From assembly GCA_900315315.1 (NCBI GenBank), contig OMYT01000005.1, positions 1-64,000 on the forward strand: 64,000 bases of DNA. The letters run 5' to 3'. Positions 17,381 to 25,276 of the stretch are shown here, piece after piece (the stretch's first letter is position 1; each line of letters starts with the position of its first letter). The DNA is from an uncultured Eubacteriales bacterium (GTDB lineage: Bacteria > Bacillota > Clostridia > Christensenellales > Aristaeellaceae). The notes beneath the pieces are model-generated. The model made no database searches. It had not been told where the DNA came from and worked only from the letters and a program-made list of their open reading frames with translations. The position numbers and the translations under genes were made by a program.

Positions 17381-17409
17381 TTTTCAAAAGATGTGAAGCA
17401 TGATAGAAT
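17381..17409 (+). promoter_or_regulatory. Candidate promoter of glgA
   Basis: TTTTCA (17381-17386) and TAGAAT (17404-17409) are 17 bases apart and lie 52 bases upstream of the glgA ATG. Confidence 0.45.
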
Positions 17410-17461
17410 AACAACGGTCAAAAACAGCAAAAAACCGAAAACGGATAAGGAGATAACGCAC

Positions 17462-19279
17462 ATGAGAATCTGGTTCGTTTCGAGCGAATGCGCCCCCTTC
17501 AGCAAGTCGGGAGGACTGGCTGACGTCGCCTGCAGTCTGCCGCCTGTTCTGAAAGCGGCGGGGGACGATGTGGAGATCGTGACGCCCCTGTACAGTTACA
17601 CCTGGGAACACTTCGGGCATGATCTGACCTTTGTCGGCACCTGGCCGGTCTGGCTGAAAGGTCAGCAGATTGACGCCAATATCTACCGGGGAGAGCGCGC
17701 CGGCGTGCCGGTCTGGTTCATCGGCCAGGATCAGCTGTTTATGCGCGAGGGGAAACAGCTGTACGGCTATGACGATGACGGCTGGCGTTTCGCTTTTTTC
17801 TCCAAGGCAGTGGTTTCCTTGCTGGGGGAGATCAGCCCGATTCCGGACATCCTGCACTGCAACGACTGGGAAACGGCCCCCGCGATTCTTTATCTGAAGG
17901 ACAGGCAGCAGGCGGATCAGCGCTTCGCTTCCATCCGCTCGGTTTATACGATCCACAACATCGCCTATCAGGGCCAGTTTGCGAGGGAGAAGATGCATTC
18001 CGTCTTTGACCTGGACGAAAGCTGGTACGGAAGGGCGCTGATCTTCGGATATGAAGGCCGGGAGGATATCAACCTGATGAAGGGCGCCATGATGATGGCG
18101 GACGCAGTGACCACGGTTTCGCCGACCTATGCCCGGGAACTACATTACCATCAGTTTGCCCAGGGCCTGGAAGGCGTGATCGACTACGTCGACGGCAAGC
18201 TGTACGGCATCCTGAACGGTATTGATACGGAAGCCTACGATCCGCGGACAGATCCAAGGATTCCGGCGCATTTCAGCGTGGAGGATATGAGCGGGAAGGC
18301 TGTCTGCAAGGCTGCGGTTCAGCAGCGCTTCGGCCTGACGCCCGAACCCGGCTGGCCGCTGGTGGCAGTGGTAGCCCGGGTGGTGGAGCAGAAGGGATTC
18401 GACCTGATCCGGGACGCGCTGCCGGGCCTGATGGACCTGGGCGTGCAGGTGGTTGTTTTCGGTCAGGGAGATCCGTGGTATACAGGGTATTTCCGCTGGG
18501 CGGCGGACAAGTGGAAGGGCCAGATGGGCTTCTCCGACGATTATACGGAAGAGGTGGCCAGCGAGGTGTTTGCCGGCGCGGACTTCTACCTGATGCCCTC
18601 CCGGTTTGAGCCCTGCGGCCTGAGCCAGATGATGGCAATGCGGTACGGAACCGTTCCGATCGTCCGGGAAACCGGCGGCCTGCGTGACTCTGTGCGGGTA
18701 TATTCTTCCTTCGATGGCGTCGGGGAGGGCTTCGCGTTTTCTGAGTACGCGGCGAAGGACCTGTATCTGGCGGTGCTCGACGCGGTGAAGCTGTACTTCA
18801 GCGATCCGGATACCTTCCATACGCTGAAAGAACGCTGCATGCTGAAGGATTTCTCCTGGGAACGCAGCGCACAGCAGTATCAGCGGATGTATCACGAGGT
18901 TTATATGGCCGGGCATTCAGAAGGCATTACTTTCCAGGAAGCTTTCGAGAATATCCGGAATCTGTATGCCGAAAACGACGCGAAAAACCGGCAGAACTAT
19001 CCGGAACGCTACGGACCGGATTTCCGCCGGGTGATTGAGATCGAACTGGTGGGCGAAGGAGCCGGCTGGCTCTATATCGAGACCATGGGGCAGGGGTTCC
19101 GGGTGGAACCCTGGAGCTATCATGACGCAGACGCGCATATCAAGTGCAGCTATCATCATCTGATGCGGATGATGCGCGGCGAGACTACCGCGCCGAGGCT
19201 GTTCATGAAGGGCAGGCTGAAGATTACCGGCAACCTGGCCAAGGGGTTTGAGATCAAGAATCTGCTTTCCGCCGACTGA
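17462..19279 (+). CDS. glgA: Glycogen synthase with C-terminal SCP2-like domain
   Basis: Residues 1-480 are a GT5 starch/glycogen synthase that adds glucose from ADP-glucose to growing glucan. Seen are KSGGLADV (15-22), LHCNDWET, YTIHNIAYQGQF, SPTYAREL, EQKGFDLI and the C-terminal PSRFEPCGLSQMMAMRYGT with ETGGLRDSV. The family usually ends near residue 480. Here about 120 residues follow, the last 80 of which (RVEPWSYHDADAHIKCSY, LFMKGRLKITGNL) match SCP2 sterol-carrier folds, where a small cavity binds lipids. This fusion is unusual. AAGGAG precedes ATG 17462. No other glg gene is adjacent. The gene end overlaps the convergent MFS gene by 26 bases. Confidence 0.93.
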   Translation: MRIWFVSSECAPFSKSGGLADVACSLPPVLKAAGDDVEIVTPLYSYTWEHFGHDLTFVGTWPVWLKGQQIDANIYRGERAGVPVWFIGQDQLFMREGKQLYGYDDDGWRFAFFSKAVVSLLGEISPIPDILHCNDWETAPAILYLKDRQQADQRFASIRSVYTIHNIAYQGQFAREKMHSVFDLDESWYGRALIFGYEGREDINLMKGAMMMADAVTTVSPTYARELHYHQFAQGLEGVIDYVDGKLYGILNGIDTEAYDPRTDPRIPAHFSVEDMSGKAVCKAAVQQRFGLTPEPGWPLVAVVARVVEQKGFDLIRDALPGLMDLGVQVVVFGQGDPWYTGYFRWAADKWKGQMGFSDDYTEEVASEVFAGADFYLMPSRFEPCGLSQMMAMRYGTVPIVRETGGLRDSVRVYSSFDGVGEGFAFSEYAAKDLYLAVLDAVKLYFSDPDTFHTLKERCMLKDFSWERSAQQYQRMYHEVYMAGHSEGITFQEAFENIRNLYAENDAKNRQNYPERYGPDFRRVIEIELVGEGAGWLYIETMGQGFRVEPWSYHDADAHIKCSYHHLMRMMRGETTAPRLFMKGRLKITGNLAKGFEIKNLLSAD

Positions 19280-20456
19280 ACGTTCCAAGCAGAGCAATAA
19301 CCGTGCCGACGGCGGAGATGGCGACGGCGGTCAGCATGGTGGTGCGGACGCCCGCCGTATCGAACATCGCTCCGCCAATCAGGCTGGCCAGCACGGACCC
19401 GATGGTTGTCATACTGAAAGCCAGGGACTGGGCTTTGGCGGAATCTTTCCGGTCCACCACGCTGTCCGCATAGCGGACAATCAGCACGGTATAGAGCGCG
19501 TAGCTGGGGGCCTGCAGGGTGCGGGCCGCGAAGAACAGTGGAATGTTCGGCGCCAGGGCGTAGGCGAGGATCTTTATCGTAAAGAATACCAGGGCGAGAC
19601 GAATGTAATGCACTGTCTGCCATCTTTTGGGCAGCCTGTCGGAGAACATCATGACCGGGATTTCCGTGATCGCCGTAAAGGCGGCCACAAGGCCCATGAT
19701 CGCCGTATCTCCGCCCAGGTTCCGGATCTCGTTGATCAGGAAATTGCCGTCCATATTATGAGAGATGAACAGGATGATCGTGCCGAAGAGCATCAGGCAG
19801 AACATCCTGTTTTCCTTTACAAAGGAGACCAGGGAAGAAGATTTCGCCTGAATGAGTGACTCATCAGGCGGCATGGAGGCCTCAGCCTCCCGCAGATCCC
19901 GGTCGATGAACCGGTTGCCGATGAACTGCAGGACCACGACGGCGAGCCCGGTAAAGGGCAGCGTCAGATATCCCCAGCGGGCGGTCACGACCCCGAGGAG
20001 TGTGGAGAGGATGACGAAGGAAAAACTGCCCATGGAGCGGGCAAAGCCGAAATTCAGCGGCGCCTTCGTCCGCTCCAGCCTGACGCACAGGTCCAGATTG
20101 ACGGCGTTTACCGGCATGAGGACGGAAATATACAGCACATAGCAGATCGCGGTCAGCAGATCATGGCTGGGATGGACCCGCAGCAGAATCAGCAGGACCA
20201 CCTGGATGGCCAGCAGCACATTGACGATCGCTGCATGGCGAATCTTCCGGTTCCGGTCGATCAGCGCACCCAGGACCGGGCTGAGCACCGCGCCGCCCAC
20301 ATTGCCCAGGGCCAGGATCAGCCCCAGTTCCTGGTTGTTACAGCCGATGCCCTGCAGGTACACGGCCGCGTAGGCCGTGACCACGCAGAAGGCCATCCAG
20401 AACCCGCCGGTGATCAGCGTATAATGAAAAGTAACGGGAGAAAGTTTCTTTTTCAT
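19254..20456 (-). CDS. MFS transporter (LacY-like superfamily)
   Basis: The 400-residue protein has twelve predicted helices with the major-facilitator layout. LGLILALGNVGGAVLSPVLG is helix 2, ALIDRNRKIRHA the cytoplasmic loop 2-3, and AFTAITEIPVMMFSDRLPKR the equivalent second-half loop. FARSMGSFSFVI and GSVLASLIGGAMF resemble the MFS_1-like/nucleoside-oligosaccharide porter group. Substrate unknown. It ends 26 bases inside glgA on the other strand and starts 4 bases beyond the LUD gene stop, so LUD and MFS form an operon. Confidence 0.85.
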   Translation of the reverse strand: MKKKLSPVTFHYTLITGGFWMAFCVVTAYAAVYLQGIGCNNQELGLILALGNVGGAVLSPVLGALIDRNRKIRHAAIVNVLLAIQVVLLILLRVHPSHDLLTAICYVLYISVLMPVNAVNLDLCVRLERTKAPLNFGFARSMGSFSFVILSTLLGVVTARWGYLTLPFTGLAVVVLQFIGNRFIDRDLREAEASMPPDESLIQAKSSSLVSFVKENRMFCLMLFGTIILFISHNMDGNFLINEIRNLGGDTAIMGLVAAFTAITEIPVMMFSDRLPKRWQTVHYIRLALVFFTIKILAYALAPNIPLFFAARTLQAPSYALYTVLIVRYADSVVDRKDSAKAQSLAFSMTTIGSVLASLIGGAMFDTAGVRTTMLTAVAISAVGTVIALLGTFSRRKADS

Positions 20457-20460
20457 AGGA

Positions 20461-21090
20461 TCAGAAGCCCAGACTGTCGTTGACCAGGATCACATGAATG
20501 CGGCCGGCATGGCGGCTGAACCTGGTAATCAGGAACTGGCAGCAGATAGTGTCCGGACTCTTGCAGTCCATGCACTTACCGGTTTTTGTGCAGGGTGTAT
20601 TCAGGCCGAAACGCTGGGCGTTGATCGGCGCGGCCACATTGCGGGCGCGCTTCATGGCGCTGTCCAGGTCTTCGCAGATCTTGTTCATCCCGGCGATGAA
20701 CAGTACCTGCTTCGGCCCCTGGCAGATGGCGGAAACCCGGTTGGCGTTTCCATCGATATTGACGAGGATCCCGTCGTCTGTCATGGCGTTGGTGCTGGTG
20801 AGGAACCAGTCCGCGTCATAGGCGGCGAGCATTGCTGCGCGCTTGTCTTCGACGGCGTCCCGATCGATGAAGTTGTAGTTCCCGTTTTTCACGGCGGCCA
20901 CCAGCCCGATCTCGTGCGCGCTCATGGCCCCGCCCATGGCAATGCTGCTCCCCTCGGGGATCAGCGAGAGAGCCGTCTTCAGCGCCTCTTCCTTCGAAAC
21001 GGCATAGTATCCCTTCATATTCCGGCTTTCAAGCCCCCTGATCACTTTCTGCGCAAGCAGTTCATACCGTTTGATGATATTCTGATTCAT
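20461..21090 (-). CDS. LUD-domain protein (LutC-like, DUF162)
   Basis: The 209-residue protein fits the LUD fold of lactate-utilisation proteins: EGSSIAMGGAMSAHEIGL, DADWFLTSTNAMTDDGILVN and GNANRVSAICQGPKQVLFI. The C-terminus carries a cysteine cluster CTKTGKCMDC...CC. Single LUD proteins of Clostridia lack the LutA/B iron-sulfur partners and their reaction is not established. AAAGGAGC precedes the ATG at 21090. The MFS gene follows 4 bases after the stop, suggesting an organic acid or related compound as shared substrate (inference). Confidence 0.8.
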   Translation of the reverse strand: MNQNIIKRYELLAQKVIRGLESRNMKGYYAVSKEEALKTALSLIPEGSSIAMGGAMSAHEIGLVAAVKNGNYNFIDRDAVEDKRAAMLAAYDADWFLTSTNAMTDDGILVNIDGNANRVSAICQGPKQVLFIAGMNKICEDLDSAMKRARNVAAPINAQRFGLNTPCTKTGKCMDCKSPDTICCQFLITRFSRHAGRIHVILVNDSLGF

Positions 21091-21176
21091 GGCGGTGCTC
21101 CTTTCGACTTTGTATTGCGATATTATCACATCGGCAGGAAGGCATCAATCACTTTTCCGATATCTTTCCGGGAAAC

Positions 21177-21205
21177 TTTTCAACCGGTGATACGTCTGAT
21201 ATAAT
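21177..21205 (+). promoter_or_regulatory. Candidate promoter of small secreted protein
   Basis: TTTTCA (21177-21182), a 17-base spacer and TATAAT (21200-21205) lie 47 bases before the start codon. Confidence 0.5.
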
Positions 21206-21252
21206 GGAACCACTCAATGTGGGAATATCTGACATGAAATGAGGTGCTTTCA

Positions 21253-21639
21253 ATGACCCAAATGACCAGAATGATCGTGCTGCTGCTGACTGCTCTGCTT
21301 GCTTTTTCCATGATTTCTGTTTCTTCAGCGGAAGGACAGCTTGCCGGCGGATGGACGGCCGCGGATGATCCGACAATCACACAGGAAAGGAGCGACCTTT
21401 TCGAAAAGGCATTGGGACAGCTTGTCGGCGTTGATTATACGCCCGTTGCTTATCTGGGCTCCCAGGTTGTGGCCGGAAGAAATCACTGCTTCCTGTGCCT
21501 GAGCCGGGTTGTGATTCCGGACGCGATTCCGAAGTATGTGCTGGTTTTTATCTATGAAGATTTGCAGGGCAACGCCCAGATCATGAACATTGCCGATTTT
21601 GATTTCGGCTCCTTCTGCACCTACGGCGCGCAGGAATAA
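21253..21639 (+). CDS. Small secreted protein with a cystatin-like QVVAG motif
   Basis: The 128-residue protein has a signal peptide (residues 1-27, cleaved near VSSAEG). The mature part, about 100 residues, contains YTPVAYLGSQVVAGRNHCFL, then VLVFIYEDLQGNAQIMNIAD. The order helix, strand with QVVAG, then paired strands follows the cystatin fold, in which QxVxG forms the loop that blocks papain-like proteases. I know of few bacterial cases, so this is a resemblance only. It could equally be another cystatin-like (NTF2-type) secreted domain. GAGGTG is 7 bases from ATG 21253. A terminator follows. Confidence 0.65.
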   Translation: MTQMTRMIVLLLTALLAFSMISVSSAEGQLAGGWTAADDPTITQERSDLFEKALGQLVGVDYTPVAYLGSQVVAGRNHCFLCLSRVVIPDAIPKYVLVFIYEDLQGNAQIMNIADFDFGSFCTYGAQE

Positions 21640-21650
21640 TCCGTTTTTTT

Positions 21651-21687
21651 GACCCGAACCGGGGAACTCCCGATTCGGGCTCTTTTT
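21651..21687. terminator. Terminator after the small secreted protein
   Basis: GACCCGAACCGGG pairs with CCCGATTCGGGCTC and is followed by five T; it is preceded by a T run as well. It serves the rightward gene. Confidence 0.8.
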
Positions 21688-21699
21688 ATATACAGGCGT

Positions 21700-22425
21700 T
21701 CAGTCATCCGCAAAATGCTCCCGCGCGTGAAATGTTTTGCAGATGGTCTTATAGTTGCCGAAGACTGTCAGCTTATCGCCAACTTCAAACACAGTATCCG
21801 CATGGGCCGGCATCGGCTTGCTGCCGTTGCGTTCGACCAGCATCACCAGAATCCCGGTGTCTGCGCGGAGGTTGGTCTCGGCAAGGGCCTTTTCCTTGTA
21901 TTCTTCCGGAATATGACGGAGCGTAACCTGAACAATGGATTCGGAACCGATATAATCCACCAGCAGCACGGCGTTGAAAGTTTCCTTCCGGTCAAACGCG
22001 CGGTCCGCCAGACGGCGGAGCATGTTTTCACCCCATGCATGGATTGCCGGCACACGCATGCAGGCAAAGATCAGAGCAACCGTACCCAGCGGAATCAGAA
22101 GTCCAACAATCCGGTGCTCCGCCTGGGAGTCGCTCATGGAGATGATCACGTTGATAAACGCGGAAACGATGGTCACATTGAACGCATAGCCGAAGAGCAT
22201 GGTAACGCGCGCGAGCCGGCGCCGGCGCCGGGAAGCCAGGATGATTTCGCTCTCCCTGGTGGTAAATCCCGTACCGGTCAGCAGGGAAATTACCTGAAAG
22301 CGCGCTTTTTCGACCGGAAGCCCTGTAAAACGGAAGAAAAAGGTGAACAGTTCCGTAATGACCCAATAGATGAGGATAATAAACGAAAACAGCAACAGTG
22401 CGGCATAAACGTTCATTTCAACCAT
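21700..22425 (-). CDS. Membrane protein with TrkA-C (RCK_C) domain
   Basis: The 241-residue protein starts with a transmembrane helix (residues 5-29), then FQVISLLTGTGFTTRESEII, and two more helices (about 70-125). The C-terminal 75 residues form an RCK_C/TrkA-C ligand-binding domain: EKALAETNLRADTGILVMLV, DTVFEVGDKLTVFGN. TrkA-C domains bind nucleotides such as c-di-AMP or other regulators and gate potassium or proton-coupled transport. Its neighbour on the same strand is a CPA2 antiporter, a likely partner. The 146-base gap between them holds a strong terminator, so they are separate transcripts. Confidence 0.75.
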   Translation of the reverse strand: MVEMNVYAALLLFSFIILIYWVITELFTFFFRFTGLPVEKARFQVISLLTGTGFTTRESEIILASRRRRRLARVTMLFGYAFNVTIVSAFINVIISMSDSQAEHRIVGLLIPLGTVALIFACMRVPAIHAWGENMLRRLADRAFDRKETFNAVLLVDYIGSESIVQVTLRHIPEEYKEKALAETNLRADTGILVMLVERNGSKPMPAHADTVFEVGDKLTVFGNYKTICKTFHAREHFADD

Positions 22426-22523
22426 GCTCCTTGAAAATGGTTTTCCCGATATCCGATCCTATCATAAGCACTCTGATTATTCAATCTCAGATGCAGAATT
22501 GATCTGTAATTTCGTGACACAAA

Positions 22524-22559
22524 AAAATGCCCGAATTCGAAACGGGATTCGGGCATTTT
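22524..22559. terminator. Bidirectional terminator
   Basis: AAAATGCCCGAAT and ATTCGGGCATTTT are perfect 13-base arms with a 10-base loop, and A and T runs flank both sides. It ends the leftward antiporter transcript. Confidence 0.85.
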
Positions 22560-22571
22560 GAAAGTCTATAT

Positions 22572-23888
22572 TTATTTATCAAAGGCCGGGGGAACAGGCT
22601 TGGTAATCTCTTCCAGCCGCTTTTTCCGCCTGCCCTTGACTTCTGCAGGAATCTCTTTGATATCCCCGGCTTTGGTCAGGGCCATCTTGGTCAGGCTCGG
22701 ACCGACCAGCTCATAGATCAGCACAGAGAACAGCACAATATTCCGGATCAGCGTTCCCTCAGTGCCGCCTAGGACATGATACGCCGCGGCGCACATGCCC
22801 AGCGCCACACCGGCCTGGGGCAGCAGGGTGAGGCCCAGCCACTTCCGGACCGGCTCCGGACTGTGCACCATCGCGGAGGACCAGCCGGCTCCCAGATACT
22901 TGCCCAGAGAACGGAAAACGATATACACCACGCCGATAATAATCACGGACGGATCGCTGAAGACGCCGAACTCCAGCGCGGCGCCGCTGAGCACGAAGAA
23001 CAGCGTGACTGCCGGACCGGACCAGCGATCCGCCTGCAGCATCAGGTCCTCGCTGAGGGGGCAGAAGTTACAGAAGACGGTGCCCAGCATCATACACACC
23101 AGCAGGGAAGAGAACCCGAAGGTAAAGGGGCCGACTGGGATCTTCAGCTGGCTGACCGCGACGGTCAGGATCACGCTGCCGACGATGAGCGCGTTCCGGT
23201 TCCGGTGGGAGTGAAAGAAGCGTTCCAGCCAGGTGAGTCCCAGACCTACCAGCCCGCCGAAAACCAGGGAAAGGATGACTTCCATCAGCGGTTCCAGAAT
23301 CAGGGCGATGAAGTTGGTTTCCCCGCTCTTGAGGGACCGGGCGATCCCGAAGGAAACAGCAAAGATCACCAGGCCTACCGCATCATCCAGGGCGACGACC
23401 GGAAGCAGCACATCCGTGACCGGACCCTTGGCCTTATACTGCCGGACGACCATCAGGGTCGCGGCCGGGGCTGTTGCCGCGGCGATGGCGCCCAGCGTGA
23501 TCGCTACCGGAAGGGGTAGCAGGTTCGGCATAATGAAGTGCAGGGAGATCAGCGCGGCGTCCACGAAGAGAGTCGCGACAAAGGCCTGCACGATGCCGAT
23601 GACCGTGGCCTGCTTCCCGGTTTGTTTCAGGGCCGAAAGCCGGAACTCGTGGCCGATGGCAAAAGCGATGAAGCCCAGGGCCACATCGGAGATCATCGAG
23701 AGGGAATCCACCTGCTCAAAGGTATTGAATCCGAGGCAGGGGATCCCCAGCCGGCCCAGCACGCACGGGCCGATCAGCACACCGGCCACCAGATAGGCGG
23801 TAACGTCCGGCAGGTGAAATTTGACAAACAGACGGGTCATCAGAAGGCCCGCGAACAGGGCAACTGCGATCAGCAGCAGGGTTTGCAT
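22572..23888 (-). CDS. Cation:proton antiporter (CPA2 family)
   Basis: The 438-residue protein has twelve to thirteen helices and the CPA2 hallmarks: LPDVTAYLVAGVLIGP in helix 2, a TAPAATLMVV segment, and VVALDDAVGLVIF in the ion-binding helix with paired acidic residues. It should exchange sodium or potassium for protons. There is no cytoplasmic TrkA domain at its own C-terminus, which ends in a basic tail (KGRRKKRLEEI); the next gene downstream encodes a TrkA-C domain instead. ATG 23888 is chosen from a GGAA 8 bases upstream; the 16 residues before it are not hydrophobic. Confidence 0.85.
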   Translation of the reverse strand: MQTLLLIAVALFAGLLMTRLFVKFHLPDVTAYLVAGVLIGPCVLGRLGIPCLGFNTFEQVDSLSMISDVALGFIAFAIGHEFRLSALKQTGKQATVIGIVQAFVATLFVDAALISLHFIMPNLLPLPVAITLGAIAAATAPAATLMVVRQYKAKGPVTDVLLPVVALDDAVGLVIFAVSFGIARSLKSGETNFIALILEPLMEVILSLVFGGLVGLGLTWLERFFHSHRNRNALIVGSVILTVAVSQLKIPVGPFTFGFSSLLVCMMLGTVFCNFCPLSEDLMLQADRWSGPAVTLFFVLSGAALEFGVFSDPSVIIIGVVYIVFRSLGKYLGAGWSSAMVHSPEPVRKWLGLTLLPQAGVALGMCAAAYHVLGGTEGTLIRNIVLFSVLIYELVGPSLTKMALTKAGDIKEIPAEVKGRRKKRLEEITKPVPPAFDK

Positions 23889-23995
23889 AAGGGAATTCCG
23901 CTTCCTTTCAATCACACACAATCTCTTAACCAGCAACGGATTGTAGCACTTCCGAAAGAAAAGTCAAGGGATTTTCCTTGTCGAAAACCTACCGG

Positions 23996-24009
23996 ATATG
24001 ATATCATAT
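23996..24009. promoter_or_regulatory. Perfect AT palindrome upstream of the flavodiiron gene
   Basis: ATATGATATCATAT is a perfect 14-base palindrome 37 bases before the start codon, in the place expected for the promoter or an operator. No regulator can be named. Confidence 0.35.
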
Positions 24010-24045
24010 ATCAATCAGCGAACCTTCCGGAAGGAGAGAAAGAGA

Positions 24046-25209
24046 ATGACAAACATTACCAACGACATCCGCTATATCGGCGTCAATGATCATGAAATCG
24101 ACCTGTTTGAGGGAATGTATATCGTGCCGAACGGCATGGCCTACAATTCCTATGTGATCCTGGATGAAAAGGTTGCGGTGATGGATACCGCGGACCGGAA
24201 CTTTGTGAGCGAGTGGCTGGAGAACCTCTCGGGCGCCCTGGAGGGCCGGAGGCCGGATTTTCTGGTGGTTCACCATATGGAGCCGGACCATTCCGCCGGC
24301 ATCGTTGCTTTTGCGGAAGAATATCCGGAAGCGAAGATCGTGGCGACGGCTAAAGCCTTCACCATGATGAAGAATTTTACCGGCAAAGACTATGCGGACC
24401 GGGCGGTTGTCGTGAAGGAAGGGGACACGCTGGATCTGGGTTCCCGTAAGCTGACTTTTGTCACCGCACCCATGGTCCACTGGCCGGAGGTCATGATGTC
24501 CTATGACAGCAAAGACAAGATCCTCTTCAGTGCGGACGCCTTCGGCAAGTTCGGTGCCCTGGACATGGAGGACGAGGAAGGCTGGGCCTGCGAAGCCCGC
24601 CGGTACTATTTCGGCATCGTCGGCAAGTACGGCCCTCAGGTGCAGGCCGTGCTGAAAAAGGCCGCCGCCCTGGATATTCAGATCATCTGCCCGCTGCACG
24701 GTCCGGTTCTGAATGAGAACCTGCCGTATTATCTGGACCTGTACAACACCTGGTCTTCCTACGGCGTGGAGACGGAAGGCGTCGCTGTCTTCTACACCTC
24801 CGTTTACGGCAACACGAAGAAGGCCGTTGCGCTTCTGGAGAAGAAACTGCAGGAGAAGGGGTGCCCGAAGGTCGCTGTGACCGACCTGGCCCGGGACGAT
24901 ATGGCGGAGGCGGTTGAGGATGCCTTCCGTTACGGCAGGATCATTCTGGCGACGACCACCTATAACGCGGGCATTTTCCCCTTCATGCGGGAATTCATCG
25001 AGCATCTGACGGAACGGGGATACAAGGGGCGCAAGGTCGGCTTCATTGAGAACGGCAGCTGGGCGCCTATGGCCGCCAAGGTTATGAAGACCATGCTGGA
25101 CCCCTGCAAGGACATGACCTATACGGACACCACGGTAACGATCCTTTCCGCGGTGAACGAAGAAAACGAAGCCGGAATTGACCGCCTGGCGGCGGAGATT
25201 CTGGCATAA
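24046..25209 (+). CDS. A-type flavodiiron protein (FprA/ROO-like)
   Basis: The 387-residue protein has a metallo-beta-lactamase-like diiron domain (residues 1-245) with ligands in HHMEPDHSAG, HW near residue 146 and CPLHGP, followed by a flavodoxin domain (from about 250) with the FMN loop YTSVYGNTKKA and TTTYNAGIFP. These enzymes reduce O2 to water or NO to N2O, protecting anaerobes; electrons come from rubredoxin or similar, which is not seen here. The length is usual for class A, with no extra domain. GGAAGGAG precedes ATG 24046. It appears monocistronic. Confidence 0.93.
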   Translation: MTNITNDIRYIGVNDHEIDLFEGMYIVPNGMAYNSYVILDEKVAVMDTADRNFVSEWLENLSGALEGRRPDFLVVHHMEPDHSAGIVAFAEEYPEAKIVATAKAFTMMKNFTGKDYADRAVVVKEGDTLDLGSRKLTFVTAPMVHWPEVMMSYDSKDKILFSADAFGKFGALDMEDEEGWACEARRYYFGIVGKYGPQVQAVLKKAAALDIQIICPLHGPVLNENLPYYLDLYNTWSSYGVETEGVAVFYTSVYGNTKKAVALLEKKLQEKGCPKVAVTDLARDDMAEAVEDAFRYGRIILATTTYNAGIFPFMREFIEHLTERGYKGRKVGFIENGSWAPMAAKVMKTMLDPCKDMTYTDTTVTILSAVNEENEAGIDRLAAEILA

Positions 25210-25230
25210 AACGGAATCGGGTTTCTCTGG

Positions 25231-25251
25231 GGACCGCAGCGATGCGGTTCC
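25231..25251. terminator. Weak hairpin after the flavodiiron gene
   Basis: GGACCGCA and TGCGGTTCC pair with one bulge around GCGA, with no T run. It could slow transcription between the flavodiiron and secreted-protein genes. Confidence 0.3.
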
Positions 25252-25276
25252 TTATGCTATACGAGGTGTTGCTGAG

